Both the position numbers and the translations under genes were made by a program. The notes beneath the pieces are model-generated. The model had not been told where the DNA came from and made no database searches. It was given only the letters and a program-made list of their open reading frames with translations. From NCBI RefSeq assembly GCF_016653295.1, contig NZ_NHSF01000012.1, forward strand, positions 1 to 48,649: a stretch of 48,649 nucleotides of DNA, written 5' to 3'. Positions 27,321 through 35,664 of this stretch are shown one piece after another (within the stretch, counting starts at the first letter, position 1; each line of letters opens with the position of its first letter). Source of the stretch: Halochromatium salexigens. Lineage in GTDB: Bacteria; Pseudomonadota; Gammaproteobacteria; Chromatiales; Chromatiaceae.

Positions 27321-28109
27321 ATGGCGCGGCTGCTGATTCTACTGATCATCGTCGGTGGTCTGTTGTGGGTTCTCTACTGGTTCAGTCGCATGCCAGCGAC
27401 GCAGGTCGCGCGCGTGCTGCGCCGCGTCGCGCTCTGGGGGGGGGTTGGTCTGCTCGTGATCGCTACCCTCAGTGGGCGCCTGAACCCGATCTTTGCAGCG
27501 CTGGCCGCGGCGATTCCAGTCGGCTTTCGCATCCTTCATCTGCTGCACATGCTACCGATGTTGCAACGGGTGCTGCGCTCGCTCGGGCTCGGTGGTCTCG
27601 GTGGTGCGGCGGGCGCCGGCGGCAAGAGCGGACAACGCTCGGCCATCCGCACCCGTTATCTGGCGATGAGTCTCGATCACGAGAGCGGCGCGATGGATGG
27701 TGATGTGCGTGAAGGTCCGTTCCAGGGCCGGCATCTCTCCGAGCTGGTACTCGACCAACTGCTGCGCATGCTCGAACTCTACCAGGATAACGATGAGCAG
27801 TCGGCGGCGGTGCTGACGGCCTATCTGGAGCGCGAACATCCGGATTGGCGCGAGCAGGCTGCCGAGGACGGCGCGGATGGGGAGGCTCGCGATGGACGGG
27901 AGGCACCCGGTTCGGGCGGGCAGGGCACTGCTGGGGCGATGACCCGCGACGATGCCCTCGCCATCCTTGGTCTCGACACCGGGGCCGAGCCCGAGCAGAT
28001 TCGCGCCGCGCATCGTCGCCTGATGCAAAAACTCCACCCGGATCGAGGCGGCTCTGACTACCTGGCGGCTAAGATCAATGCCGCCAAGACGCTGCTGCTC
28101 GGCGACTGA
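27321..28109 (+). CDS. Membrane-anchored DnaJ-domain (Tim14/DjlA-like) protein
   Basis: 262-residue co-chaperone-like protein. An N-terminal hydrophobic segment, a second membrane stretch (about 30-75) and a Gly-rich linker precede a cytoplasmic region. The C-terminal J domain (about 208-262) includes the HPD motif in [12 protein letters not shown], required to stimulate DnaK ATPase. It follows the VWA gene on the same strand. C-terminal placement of the J domain recalls Tim14/PAM18, but the partner is unknown. Confidence 0.87.
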   Translation: MARLLILLIIVGGLLWVLYWFSRMPATQVARVLRRVALWGGVGLLVIATLSGRLNPIFAALAAAIPVGFRILHLLHMLPMLQRVLRSLGLGGLGGAAGAGGKSGQRSAIRTRYLAMSLDHESGAMDGDVREGPFQGRHLSELVLDQLLRMLELYQDNDEQSAAVLTAYLEREHPDWREQAAEDGADGEARDGREAPGSGGQGTAGAMTRDDALAILGLDTGAEPEQIRAAHRRLMQKLHPDRGGSDYLAAKINAAKTLLLGD

Positions 28110-28154
28110 GGGGGGCGACCATCGGCCCGGCGCGCTGCTGTTGGTGGCCTCTGG

Positions 28155-29183
28155 TCAGGGGCTGGTGAGCTTGATCTCGATGCGACGGTTGCGACGATTG
28201 GCCGCGGCGTCATCGCCTTCGACCGCAGGGCGATGCTCGCCGAAGCCGGCCGCGACCATGCGCTCCGGCGCTAGGCCACGGCTGGCAAGGAACTCGACCA
28301 CCGACAGCGCGCGCGCGGTCGAGAGTTCCCAATTCGAGGCGTAGCGGTGTCCCTCGCGCAACGGCTGCGGATCGGTGTGGCCGTCGATGCGCAGCACCCA
28401 GTCGACCTCGTCCGGGATCAGCTCGGCCACTTCGAGCAAGGTCTCGGCAAGCTGTTCGAGCTGCGCGCGCCCGGCCGGATTCAGCGCGGCTTCACCGGAC
28501 GGAAACAGCAGCTCGGACTGGAACACGAAGCGATCCCCGGTGATGCGCACATCGGGATTCTCACCCAGCGCCTCCTTGACGCGGCCGAAGAACTCGGAGC
28601 GATAGCGCTCGAGTTCGTTGACTTGTCGCGCCAGCGCCAGATTGAGGCGCTTGCCGAGATCGGTGATCTCCTCGGCCTGCTCGGCCTTGTCGCGCTCAGC
28701 CGCCGCCAAGGCCTCGGCGACCTCCTGCAGTTGGGTGCGCAAGGCGGCGATCTGCAGATTGAGCAAGGCGACCTGATCACGCTGCTCGGCGCTCAATGCC
28801 TGTTCTTGCGCGAGCGCTTCTTCCCGCGAGGCGACCAGCGCATCCAGCGCCAGCAGACGCAGTTGGTCCTGATCGCGTGCCGCGGCCAGGCTGTCGCGCT
28901 CGTCGGTGACCTCGGCCAACTGTTCGGAGAACAGGGTCACTTGCGCGTTCAGCGCCTCGGCGCGCTCTTCGCTGAGTCCCAGGGCCTCGCTGACCTCGGC
29001 GAGACGGTTGCTGAGCAGATCGAGCGCGAACTCCTGATCCGAGACCACCTGACGTAGCAGGAACTGCGCCAGCGTGAAGATCAGCAGCACGAAGATCACC
29101 ACCATCAACAGCGCCGAGAGCGCATCGACATAGCCCGGCCAGACGTTGACGGTGCGGGAGCTGCGGCGAATTCCTGTGAACAC
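28155..29183 (-). CDS. OmpA/MotB-like peptidoglycan-binding protein
   Basis: 342 residues: one N-terminal membrane anchor (about 20-45), a long coiled-coil rich in Glu, Ala and Gln (about 50-190), and a C-terminal OmpA domain. The OmpA part has RIDGHTDPQPL and ANRRNRRIEI, which contact peptidoglycan. The arrangement resembles MotB/PomB/ZorB stators more than free OmpA. Its start lies six bases after the stop of a MotA/ExbB-like gene, so the two likely form an ion-driven or structural envelope complex. Confidence 0.87.
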   Translation of the reverse strand: MFTGIRRSSRTVNVWPGYVDALSALLMVVIFVLLIFTLAQFLLRQVVSDQEFALDLLSNRLAEVSEALGLSEERAEALNAQVTLFSEQLAEVTDERDSLAAARDQDQLRLLALDALVASREEALAQEQALSAEQRDQVALLNLQIAALRTQLQEVAEALAAAERDKAEQAEEITDLGKRLNLALARQVNELERYRSEFFGRVKEALGENPDVRITGDRFVFQSELLFPSGEAALNPAGRAQLEQLAETLLEVAELIPDEVDWVLRIDGHTDPQPLREGHRYASNWELSTARALSVVEFLASRGLAPERMVAAGFGEHRPAVEGDDAAANRRNRRIEIKLTSP

Positions 29184-29189
29184 GGGGGG

Positions 29190-30098
29190 TTAGCGCCTGC
29201 CGGTGGCTTCGGTCTCTGTTGGAGCGTCGGGCGCTGCCGCGCGTGAATGGGTCTGAGCGGCGAGCAGGGCTTCGAGCACATGCCGTTGGGCGCGGAGTTC
29301 GTCGAGCAAGGCGGCCGTGTCGGCATGGGGTCCGGTGCTCGCGGTGGCTCCTGCCTCGACCGCAAGCGGTCCTTGACGCGCTGCGGCCCCGCCCATCTCG
29401 GGCTCGTCGATGAGCTGCGTGAGGCCGGAGAGCCATTCCTCCAGGTCGTTGAAGAAGCGATTCTGCGCGTGTCCGGCCTGCAGGTCCAGGAAGCCCAGGA
29501 TCAGCGAGCCACCGAGCCCGAACAGCGATGAGCTGAAGGCGGTGCCCATGCCGTCCAGCGGCGCCTCGAGGCCTTCTTTCAGCGTCGCGAAGACCTCATC
29601 GACGGCGCCGCCGGAGACATCCAGCCCGGCGATCACGCGTCCGACCGAGCCGACCGTGTCCAGCAGGCCCCAGAAGGTGCCGAGCAGGCCGAGAAAGATC
29701 AGCAACCCGATCACATAGCGCGAGATCTCGCGCGACTCGTCGAGCCGGGCGCGGATGCCATCGAGCACGGTGCGCAGCGACAGCGCCGAGAGCCGGAAGC
29801 GATCCTTGCGCCGTCCGTGCAGATGGCGGGCCAGCGGTTTCATCAGCCGTGGATGCTCCTCCAGTAGCTCGATGTTGCCGGTACGGAAATGCCGGATCCA
29901 GGCGATCTCGGGATGCAGGACGATGACATGCCGGAGATTGATGAGGATGCCGATCGCGAGCACGCCGAGGATCAGGCTGTTGAAGCCCCAGTTGGCGAGG
30001 AAGGCCTCCTGGAGTGGTGCGAACAGCAGCGCGACCAAGACGCCGACCAGGGCCAGATAGACCAGCATCCAGAACAGGGAATGATTGGGGTTGCTCAT
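29190..30098 (-). CDS. MotA/TolQ/ExbB-like proton channel family protein
   Basis: 302-residue inner-membrane protein. Two early membrane segments, a cytoplasmic loop and two later segments (YVIGLLIFLGLLGTFWGLLDTVGSV and GMGTAFSSSLFGLGGSLILGFLDL) match the conserved MotA/ExbB core. The C-terminal tail is Ala/Thr-rich. It is followed after six bases by the OmpA/MotB-like gene and preceded nine bases away by mtaD. No Zorya nuclease or helicase genes lie nearby, so a defence role is not supported. Confidence 0.85.
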   Translation of the reverse strand: MSNPNHSLFWMLVYLALVGVLVALLFAPLQEAFLANWGFNSLILGVLAIGILINLRHVIVLHPEIAWIRHFRTGNIELLEEHPRLMKPLARHLHGRRKDRFRLSALSLRTVLDGIRARLDESREISRYVIGLLIFLGLLGTFWGLLDTVGSVGRVIAGLDVSGGAVDEVFATLKEGLEAPLDGMGTAFSSSLFGLGGSLILGFLDLQAGHAQNRFFNDLEEWLSGLTQLIDEPEMGGAAARQGPLAVEAGATASTGPHADTAALLDELRAQRHVLEALLAAQTHSRAAAPDAPTETEATGRR

Positions 30099-30107
30099 GG
30101 GGGGCTG

Positions 30108-31448
30108 TTATTCGCGCTCGGCGTTGGACTCGAGGTCGGACTCGGCGATGCGATTGCGCCAGTGTTGCGCGGCGGCGAGGATGCCGGCCGGCTCCAGGGT
30201 CAGCGGTTCGCCGTCGCGGATGACTTGCTGGCCGGCGATCCAGACCTGTTGGACCTGGTTGCTGCTGGCCGCGTACACCATCTGCGAGCAGGCATGGTAG
30301 AGCGGTTGCGTATGCGGATTGCCGAGATCCACCGCGACCACATCGGCCGCCTTGCCGACCTCGAGCGAGCCGGTCTCGTCATCGATCCCAAGCGCCTTGG
30401 CGCCGTTCAGGGTGGCCATGCGCAAAGCCGTTTCGGCGGGCACGGCGGCGGCGGAATCGGCGACGCCTTTCGCCAACAGCGCTGCGGTGCGCATCTCGGC
30501 GAGCAGGTTGAGATCATTGTTGCTCGCCGCGCCATCGGTGCCGAGCGCGACGTTGACGCCAGCGGCGAGCAGATCGGCGACGCGACAGAAGCCGCTGGCG
30601 AGCTTCAGATTCGATTCCGGGCAATGCACCACATGGGTGCCGGTTTCGGCCACGCGCGCGATCTCGGCGTCCTCGAGCTGGGTCATGTGGACCGCGATCA
30701 ACCGGGACCCGAGCAGCCCGAGCCGGTCCAGGCGCGCCAGCGGCCGCTCGCCCTGGACGCGCAGGGATTGCTCCACCTCGTCGCGCGTCTCGTGCACATG
30801 GGTGTGGACCTGGACCTCCAGTTCCTCGCTCAGCATGCGGATGCGCGCCAGCGGCTCCTCGGAGACGGCATAGGTGGAATGCGGCGCGAAGCCGGTGCGC
30901 GCGAGCGGATGATGGCGATACTGCTCGTGCAATTCCAAGCCCCGGCGCAGGTACTCGTCGGCGTCTTGGGCATAGCGCGTCGGCAGGTCGACCACGATCA
31001 TCCCGGCTAGCACGCGCATGCCGGCCTCGGCGCTGATGCGCGCGGTGACCTCGGGGTAGAAATACATGTCGTTGAAGCAGGTGATGCCGCCGCGCAGCAT
31101 TTCCAGCACCGCCAGACGGGTGCCATCGGCGACGAACTCGGGATCCACCCAGCGCCCCTCGGCCGGCCAGATGTGCTCGTGCAGCCAGGTCATCAGCGGC
31201 AGATCGTCCGCCAGGCCGCGCAACAGGGTCATCGCCGCATGGGTGTGGGCGTTGATCAGGCCCGGAATCAGCGCGTGGCCGGGCAGTTCCAACACCCGTG
31301 TGGCCTGGATCTGCTGCTCGGCCTCGGCGCGCGGCAGCAGCGCACGGATGCGCCCGCGATCGATGCACAGACTGTGCTGCGCCAGCGTGCGATCGGCGGC
31401 ATCGACGGGCAGGATCCAGTCGGCATGAATCAGAAGCTCGGCTTGCAT
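30108..31448 (-). CDS. mtaD: 5'-methylthioadenosine / S-adenosylhomocysteine deaminase (TRZ/ATZ family)
   Basis: 446-residue amidohydrolase deaminating methylthioadenosine or S-adenosylhomocysteine. Metal-binding HTHAAMTLLRG, HTHVHET, late HMTQ and GTDGAASNNDLNLL match the family, and the start MQAELLIHADWILPVD is typical. A longer in-frame reading (to 32498) runs through the divergent mtnA gene and is discarded. It heads a leftward operon with the MotA/ExbB and OmpA-like genes. Opposite it is mtnA, the methylthioribose-phosphate isomerase, so the pair shares a methionine-salvage theme. Confidence 0.92.
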   Translation of the reverse strand: MQAELLIHADWILPVDAADRTLAQHSLCIDRGRIRALLPRAEAEQQIQATRVLELPGHALIPGLINAHTHAAMTLLRGLADDLPLMTWLHEHIWPAEGRWVDPEFVADGTRLAVLEMLRGGITCFNDMYFYPEVTARISAEAGMRVLAGMIVVDLPTRYAQDADEYLRRGLELHEQYRHHPLARTGFAPHSTYAVSEEPLARIRMLSEELEVQVHTHVHETRDEVEQSLRVQGERPLARLDRLGLLGSRLIAVHMTQLEDAEIARVAETGTHVVHCPESNLKLASGFCRVADLLAAGVNVALGTDGAASNNDLNLLAEMRTAALLAKGVADSAAAVPAETALRMATLNGAKALGIDDETGSLEVGKAADVVAVDLGNPHTQPLYHACSQMVYAASSNQVQQVWIAGQQVIRDGEPLTLEPAGILAAAQHWRNRIAESDLESNAERE

Positions 31449-31535
31449 AAAAAGGGTTCCCCGGCACGCTGGCACTTGAGCAATGAGCGAAAAAGGCAAA
31501 GAATGCGCGAGAACTTTGCCACAAGGGCCCGTGTC

Positions 31536-32606
31536 ATGGAAACGCCCCTCGGGGAAACCCCGCAAGCACTCGTCGCTCATCCCGACAACGCCATCGTCTG
31601 GCACGAGGATCGCCTCTTCCTGCTCGACCAGCGCGCGCTGCCGGCCGAGATCCGCTTCCTGGCCTGTCAGACGGCCGCGGAAACCGCCCATGCCATCAAG
31701 GCGATGGTGGTGCGCGGCGCGCCGGCCATCGGCGTCACCGCCGCCTATGGCGTGGTGCTCTCGGTGCGCGATCATTTTCAGCGCACGCCGGCGGATTGGC
31801 GCCCCGGGGTCGAGCAGGATCTCGAGCTGCTCGCCGCCGCGCGCCCGACCGCGATCAATCTGTTCTGGGCGCTCGAGCGCATGCGCCGCCTGCTCGCCGC
31901 GCTCGATCAGCTCGATCCGGTGCCGGCGCTGCTGATCGAGGCCGAGCGCATCCACCGCGATGATATCGCCGCCAATCGCACGATGGGCGATCTCGGCGCG
32001 GCGCTGATCAGTGCGCGCACCGATGTCATCACCCATTGCAACGCCGGCGCGCTGGCCACCGGCGGCTATGGCACCGCGCTCGGCGTGGTGCGCAGCGCGC
32101 ATGCCGCCGGCAAGATCGGTCGCGTCTACGCCGACGAGACGCGCCCCTGGATGCAAGGCGCGCGTCTGACGGCCTGGGAGCTGCAGCAGTCTGGCATTGC
32201 GGTGACGGTCCAGGCCGATAACGTCGCCGCCAGCCTGATGGCGCGCGGCGGCATCGGTTGGGTCATCGTCGGCTCCGACCGCATCGCCGCCAATGGCGAT
32301 GTCTGCAACAAGATCGGCACCTATATGCTGGCGGTGCTGGCGCGCCACCATGGGGTGCGTTTCATGGTCGCCGCGCCGACCTCGACCATTGATCTCGCTG
32401 TCGCCAGCGGCAGCGAGATCCCGATCGAGGAGCGCACCGCCGATGAGGTGCTGAGCTGTGGCGGCACGCGCCTTGGTCCCGAGGGCGTCGATGCCCATAA
32501 CCCGGTGTTCGACGTGACCCCGGCCGAGCTGGTCGATGTGATCGTCACCGAGCGCGGGGTGATCGAGCAGCCGACCGCCGAGAAGATCGCGGCCTTGATG
32601 GAGTAG
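31536..32606 (+). CDS. mtnA: S-methyl-5-thioribose-1-phosphate isomerase
   Basis: 356 residues from ATG 31536 with AAGGG eight bases upstream; an ATG at 31503 would add 11 residues. It isomerises methylthioribose 1-phosphate to the ribulose form in methionine salvage. VVRGAPAIGVTAAYG, the catalytic cysteine in THCNAGALATGGYG and the catalytic aspartate in VGSDRIAANGDVCNKIGTY are intact. It is divergent from mtaD and ten bases before pgsA. Other salvage genes (mtnP, mtnB, mtnD) are absent. Confidence 0.95.
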   Translation: METPLGETPQALVAHPDNAIVWHEDRLFLLDQRALPAEIRFLACQTAAETAHAIKAMVVRGAPAIGVTAAYGVVLSVRDHFQRTPADWRPGVEQDLELLAAARPTAINLFWALERMRRLLAALDQLDPVPALLIEAERIHRDDIAANRTMGDLGAALISARTDVITHCNAGALATGGYGTALGVVRSAHAAGKIGRVYADETRPWMQGARLTAWELQQSGIAVTVQADNVAASLMARGGIGWVIVGSDRIAANGDVCNKIGTYMLAVLARHHGVRFMVAAPTSTIDLAVASGSEIPIEERTADEVLSCGGTRLGPEGVDAHNPVFDVTPAELVDVIVTERGVIEQPTAEKIAALME

Positions 32607-32615
32607 TCAACCGCC

Positions 32616-33173
32616 ATGTGGAACATTCCGAACATCCTCACGCTGCTGCGTATCGTCCTGATTCCGGTCTTCGTGGTGGTGTTCTACCTGCCCGTGCCCT
32701 GGGCACGCCTGGTCTGCGCGCTGATCTTTACCGTCGCCGCCATCACCGACTGGCTCGATGGCTACCTGGCGCGGCGCTGGAATCAGACCTCACCGCTCGG
32801 CGCCTTCCTCGATCCGGTCGCCGACAAGCTCATGGTGGCGGTCGCGCTGGTGCTGCTGGTGCAGGCCGAGGCGAGCATCCTGCTCGCGCTGCCGGCGGCG
32901 GTGATCATCGGCCGTGAGATCACCGTCTCGGCGCTGCGCGAGTGGATGGCCGAGATCGGTGCGCGTGCCACGGTGAAGGTGTCGATGGCTGGCAAGTTCA
33001 AGACCGCCTTGCAGATGATCTCGATCGTGTTGCTGATCCTCGGCAGCCCGTTCCTGGGCCTGCCGCTCTATTGGCCGGCCGTGATCCTGCTCTATGTCGC
33101 CGCCTTGCTCACGCTCTGGTCGATGATCCTCTATCTGCGCGCGGCTTGGCCGAGTCTGACGAAGAAGCCCTGA
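32616..33173 (+). CDS. pgsA: CDP-diacylglycerol-glycerol-3-phosphate 3-phosphatidyltransferase
   Basis: 185-residue inner-membrane enzyme making phosphatidylglycerol phosphate. The N-terminus MWNIPNILTLLRIVLIPVFV is typical. The CDP-alcohol phosphotransferase motif DWLDGYLARRW with LGAFLDPVADK gives all the catalytic aspartates. Four or five membrane segments are evident. It follows mtnA by nine bases. Normal family length. Confidence 0.95.
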   Translation: MWNIPNILTLLRIVLIPVFVVVFYLPVPWARLVCALIFTVAAITDWLDGYLARRWNQTSPLGAFLDPVADKLMVAVALVLLVQAEASILLALPAAVIIGREITVSALREWMAEIGARATVKVSMAGKFKTALQMISIVLLILGSPFLGLPLYWPAVILLYVAALLTLWSMILYLRAAWPSLTKKP

Positions 33174-33188
33174 AAAAAAGCACCAACG

Positions 33189-33449
33189 ATGCACATCGAA
33201 GCCATCTACGACAAAGGTCGACTCGAATTCAAGACGCCGTTGCGGCTCAAACGCGACACCTTGACGGTGATCGTGGAGGTGCCGGATGAGGCGATCGATA
33301 CGGCGGATCATCGCCACCAAGAGGGTGCTCGAGCCCTAGCGGACATCCGCCACATACTTGGCTCCTTTTCAAAGGCGCGACCCGCGACCAGCCCTGCGCA
33401 GGACAAGGCCGCGTTCGCGGAAGCCTTGGCGGACAAATACAGCCAATGA
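33189..33449 (+). CDS. Antitoxin-like protein upstream of PIN domain
   Basis: 86-residue small protein beginning MHIEAIYDKGRLEF, similar to the AF2212/DUF104 antitoxin fold, followed by a charged C-terminal tail that could wrap a toxin. Its stop overlaps the start of the PIN-domain gene in ATGA, the usual arrangement of type II toxin-antitoxin pairs. It lies 15 bp after pgsA. It may autorepress the locus, though no operator was recognised. Confidence 0.72.
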   Translation: MHIEAIYDKGRLEFKTPLRLKRDTLTVIVEVPDEAIDTADHRHQEGARALADIRHILGSFSKARPATSPAQDKAAFAEALADKYSQ

Positions 33450-35167
33450 AGAATCTGGTCTTCGATGTCAACGTCATCTTGGATCTCTGGCTGGAGCGTC
33501 AATCCGAGGAGGTGCTCCTGCAGATCGCCGCGCTCGTCGCGAGCCGGGAACGCGGTGACGCCTTCACCTGGATCGCGAGCCCAAGTCTCCATGTGTTGCA
33601 GTACCTGGCCAATCGCCAACTCAAGCGGGAAGGCATGGAGCCGGCGCAGGCGACGGAAACCGTCAAGCGCTTGCTTGCGCATCTGTTGGACAGGCTGCGA
33701 CCGCTGAGTGCCTTTGGCTTCGATCAGGACACTGCGCTGTTGCGCCATGACGACCTGGAAGATGCCCAAATCGTCAGGGCAGCAGGCGCGTTGCAGGGGC
33801 CGACGGCCATCGTCACCAACGACCAACGTTTCGACACAACCGGCGCTCCAAGCACTTCCGGTGCTCCTCTGCTGCAGTTGTCGCCTTCGGAAGCGGTCGT
33901 CTGGCTGCGCGAGGCGGACCCCTCGGCGCCGATGGGCTTCGTCGACCTCAAGACCCAGCAGGATGCCCTGCGCCCGGAGCTGGAGCGGGGCATCCATCGC
34001 GTCCTGCACCACGGCCAATACATCCTCGGCCCCGAGGTCACCGAACTCGAGCAGCGCCTCGCCGACTACACCGGCGCCAAGCACTGCATCACCGCCGCCA
34101 GCGGCACCGATGCGCTGTTGATCAGCCTGATGGCGCTCGGTATTGGGCCCGGCGACGAGGTCATCACCACGCCGTTCACCTTCGTCGCCACCGTCGAGGT
34201 GATCGCGCTGGTGGGCGCCACACCGGTCTTCGTCGACATCGATCCCGCGACCTGCAACATCGATGCACGCCTGATCGAGGCCAAGCTCAGCGACAACACT
34301 AAGGCCATCATGCCGGTGAGTCTGTATGGTCAGCCAGCGGATATGGACGCGATCAACGCCATCGCCGCGCGTCACGGTGGCCTTCCGGTCATCGAAGACG
34401 CCGCGCAGAGCTTCGGCGCTGACTACAAGGGCCGCAAGAGCGGGAATCTCAGTACCCTCGGCTGCACCAGCTTCTTCCCGAGCAAGCCGTTGGGCGGTTA
34501 TGGCGATGGTGGTGCCCTCTTTACCAATGATGACGACCTCGCCCAAGCCTGCCGCGAGATCCGTGTCCACGGCCAAAGCGCGCGCTACATCCATGGTCGC
34601 ATCGGCATCGGCGGGCGCATGGACAGCCTGCAATGCGCCGTCGTGCTCGCCAATCTTGCGCGCTTCGACCAAGACATCGCCCAGCGTCAAGCCGTCGCCC
34701 GACGCTATCACCACGAGTTAGCCGGTGCAGAGGGCGCGCGCGTCACCCCCGCTCATAGCCACCACCAAGCACAAGCACCCAACAGCCAGAGCCAGGACCA
34801 AAACGGCGATCAAGAACAAGAAGCGCCGCTCGGCGCCGTTGCGCCGTTGCGTGCGCCCTATCGCGTGCTTCCTTGGCCAGCGCCAGACCGGACCAACGTC
34901 TTTGCCCAATACAGCCTGTTGGTCCAGGAGCGGGATGCCGTGCAGGCGCGACTGAAAGCAGCCGGCATCCCAACCGCCGTCCACTACCCGACGCCGATGA
35001 ACCAGCAACCCGCCTACACGCACTATTGCTGTCCCGAATGCACGCCGGTCGCTGCAGCCGTCGCCAACCATATCATGAGTCTGCCCATGCATCCGCACCT
35101 AGCCGCCGCAGAACAAGCGTGGATCGCCGAGACACTCAAACGTGCTTGTCGGGGGGAAGAATACTAA
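33446..35167 (+). CDS. Fused PIN-domain ribonuclease - DegT/DnrJ/EryC1 aminotransferase
   Basis: One 573-residue open frame. Residues 1-160 are a PIN ribonuclease (FDVNVILDLWL, HDDLEDAQIVRAAG, AIVTNDQRF). From residue 163 (ATG 33932, MGFVDLKTQQDALRPELERG) to the end it is a complete PLP-dependent sugar aminotransferase. The PLP lysine is in SFFPSKPLGGYGDGG and the usual DAAQSFGA block is present. No stop separates the halves. The nearest GAGG to ATG 33932 is some 17 bases away, too far for efficient internal initiation. A Gln-rich insert (about 432-455) interrupts the aminotransferase. WbpE-type enzymes make 3-amino sugars for O-antigen; wbpA-like and DUF6447 genes follow. Confidence 0.85.
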   Translation: MKNLVFDVNVILDLWLERQSEEVLLQIAALVASRERGDAFTWIASPSLHVLQYLANRQLKREGMEPAQATETVKRLLAHLLDRLRPLSAFGFDQDTALLRHDDLEDAQIVRAAGALQGPTAIVTNDQRFDTTGAPSTSGAPLLQLSPSEAVVWLREADPSAPMGFVDLKTQQDALRPELERGIHRVLHHGQYILGPEVTELEQRLADYTGAKHCITAASGTDALLISLMALGIGPGDEVITTPFTFVATVEVIALVGATPVFVDIDPATCNIDARLIEAKLSDNTKAIMPVSLYGQPADMDAINAIAARHGGLPVIEDAAQSFGADYKGRKSGNLSTLGCTSFFPSKPLGGYGDGGALFTNDDDLAQACREIRVHGQSARYIHGRIGIGGRMDSLQCAVVLANLARFDQDIAQRQAVARRYHHELAGAEGARVTPAHSHHQAQAPNSQSQDQNGDQEQEAPLGAVAPLRAPYRVLPWPAPDRTNVFAQYSLLVQERDAVQARLKAAGIPTAVHYPTPMNQQPAYTHYCCPECTPVAAAVANHIMSLPMHPHLAAAEQAWIAETLKRACRGEEY

Positions 35168-35293
35168 CCGACCACGCTAGCCGACACGGTCGAGGGCAGT
35201 ACGCCACTCTCACGTCGCCGGCCTTGGTTCTCTATACTGTGAACTATCCGACAGACTTCATTCACCACTGACCTCAAGACGGAGACCATCCTC

Positions 35294-35512
35294 ATGGCTG
35301 AAGAGAACCAGACCATCACCATCGACGGTGCTCACTACGAGCTGGGCACGCTTTCTGACGAGGCGCGCAGTCAGATCGTCAATCTGCGTGCGACCGATCA
35401 GGAGATCGAGCATCTGAAGCGCCAGCTGGCGATCTGCCAGACCGCGCGCGCGGCTTATGCGAAGTCGTTGCGCGATCATCTAGGCGACGCACAGCAAGCA
35501 ACGCCGCATTAA
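35294..35512 (+). CDS. DUF6447 family small protein
   Basis: 72 residues opening TITIDGAHYELGTLSDEAR, followed by a predicted helix with charged heptads (EIEHLKRQLAICQTARAAY). This matches the small DUF6447 family found in surface-polysaccharide loci of phototrophic and sulfur bacteria. It is placed between an aminotransferase and a UDP-sugar dehydrogenase. The function is unknown; the coiled-coil shape suggests oligomerisation. Confidence 0.78.
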   Translation: MAEENQTITIDGAHYELGTLSDEARSQIVNLRATDQEIEHLKRQLAICQTARAAYAKSLRDHLGDAQQATPH

Positions 35513-35571
35513 ACCGCATAGCGCGCTGACGGCTCCGAGCGCCAACGCGGTGTGGGGTCCGATTAGCGCCC

Positions 35572-35589
35572 GGCACGGATCAGCGTGCC
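35572..35589. terminator. Hairpin after the DUF6447 gene
   Basis: GGCACG (35572-35577) pairs with CGTGCC (35584-35589) over a six-base loop, 60 bp past the DUF6447 stop and before the dehydrogenase gene. There is no T-tract. It could be an attenuator or terminator; support is weak. Confidence 0.3.
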
Positions 35590-35664
35590 AAACTTAGGGT
35601 ATCCGGCGCCGGCGCGAGCATTGAATCGCAATCCCTCTTTCTGCTTTGCTTGGGAGTCTTCAAC

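Noticed and set aside
28155-30098. Zorya defence system
   Set aside because: Only a MotA-like and an OmpA/MotB-like protein are present; there is no ZorC, ZorD helicase or ZorE nuclease, and the neighbours are metabolic.
31449-32498. N-terminal extension of mtaD through the mtnA region
   Set aside because: The extension is antisense to the intact mtnA gene; family members begin at MQAELLIHADWILP.
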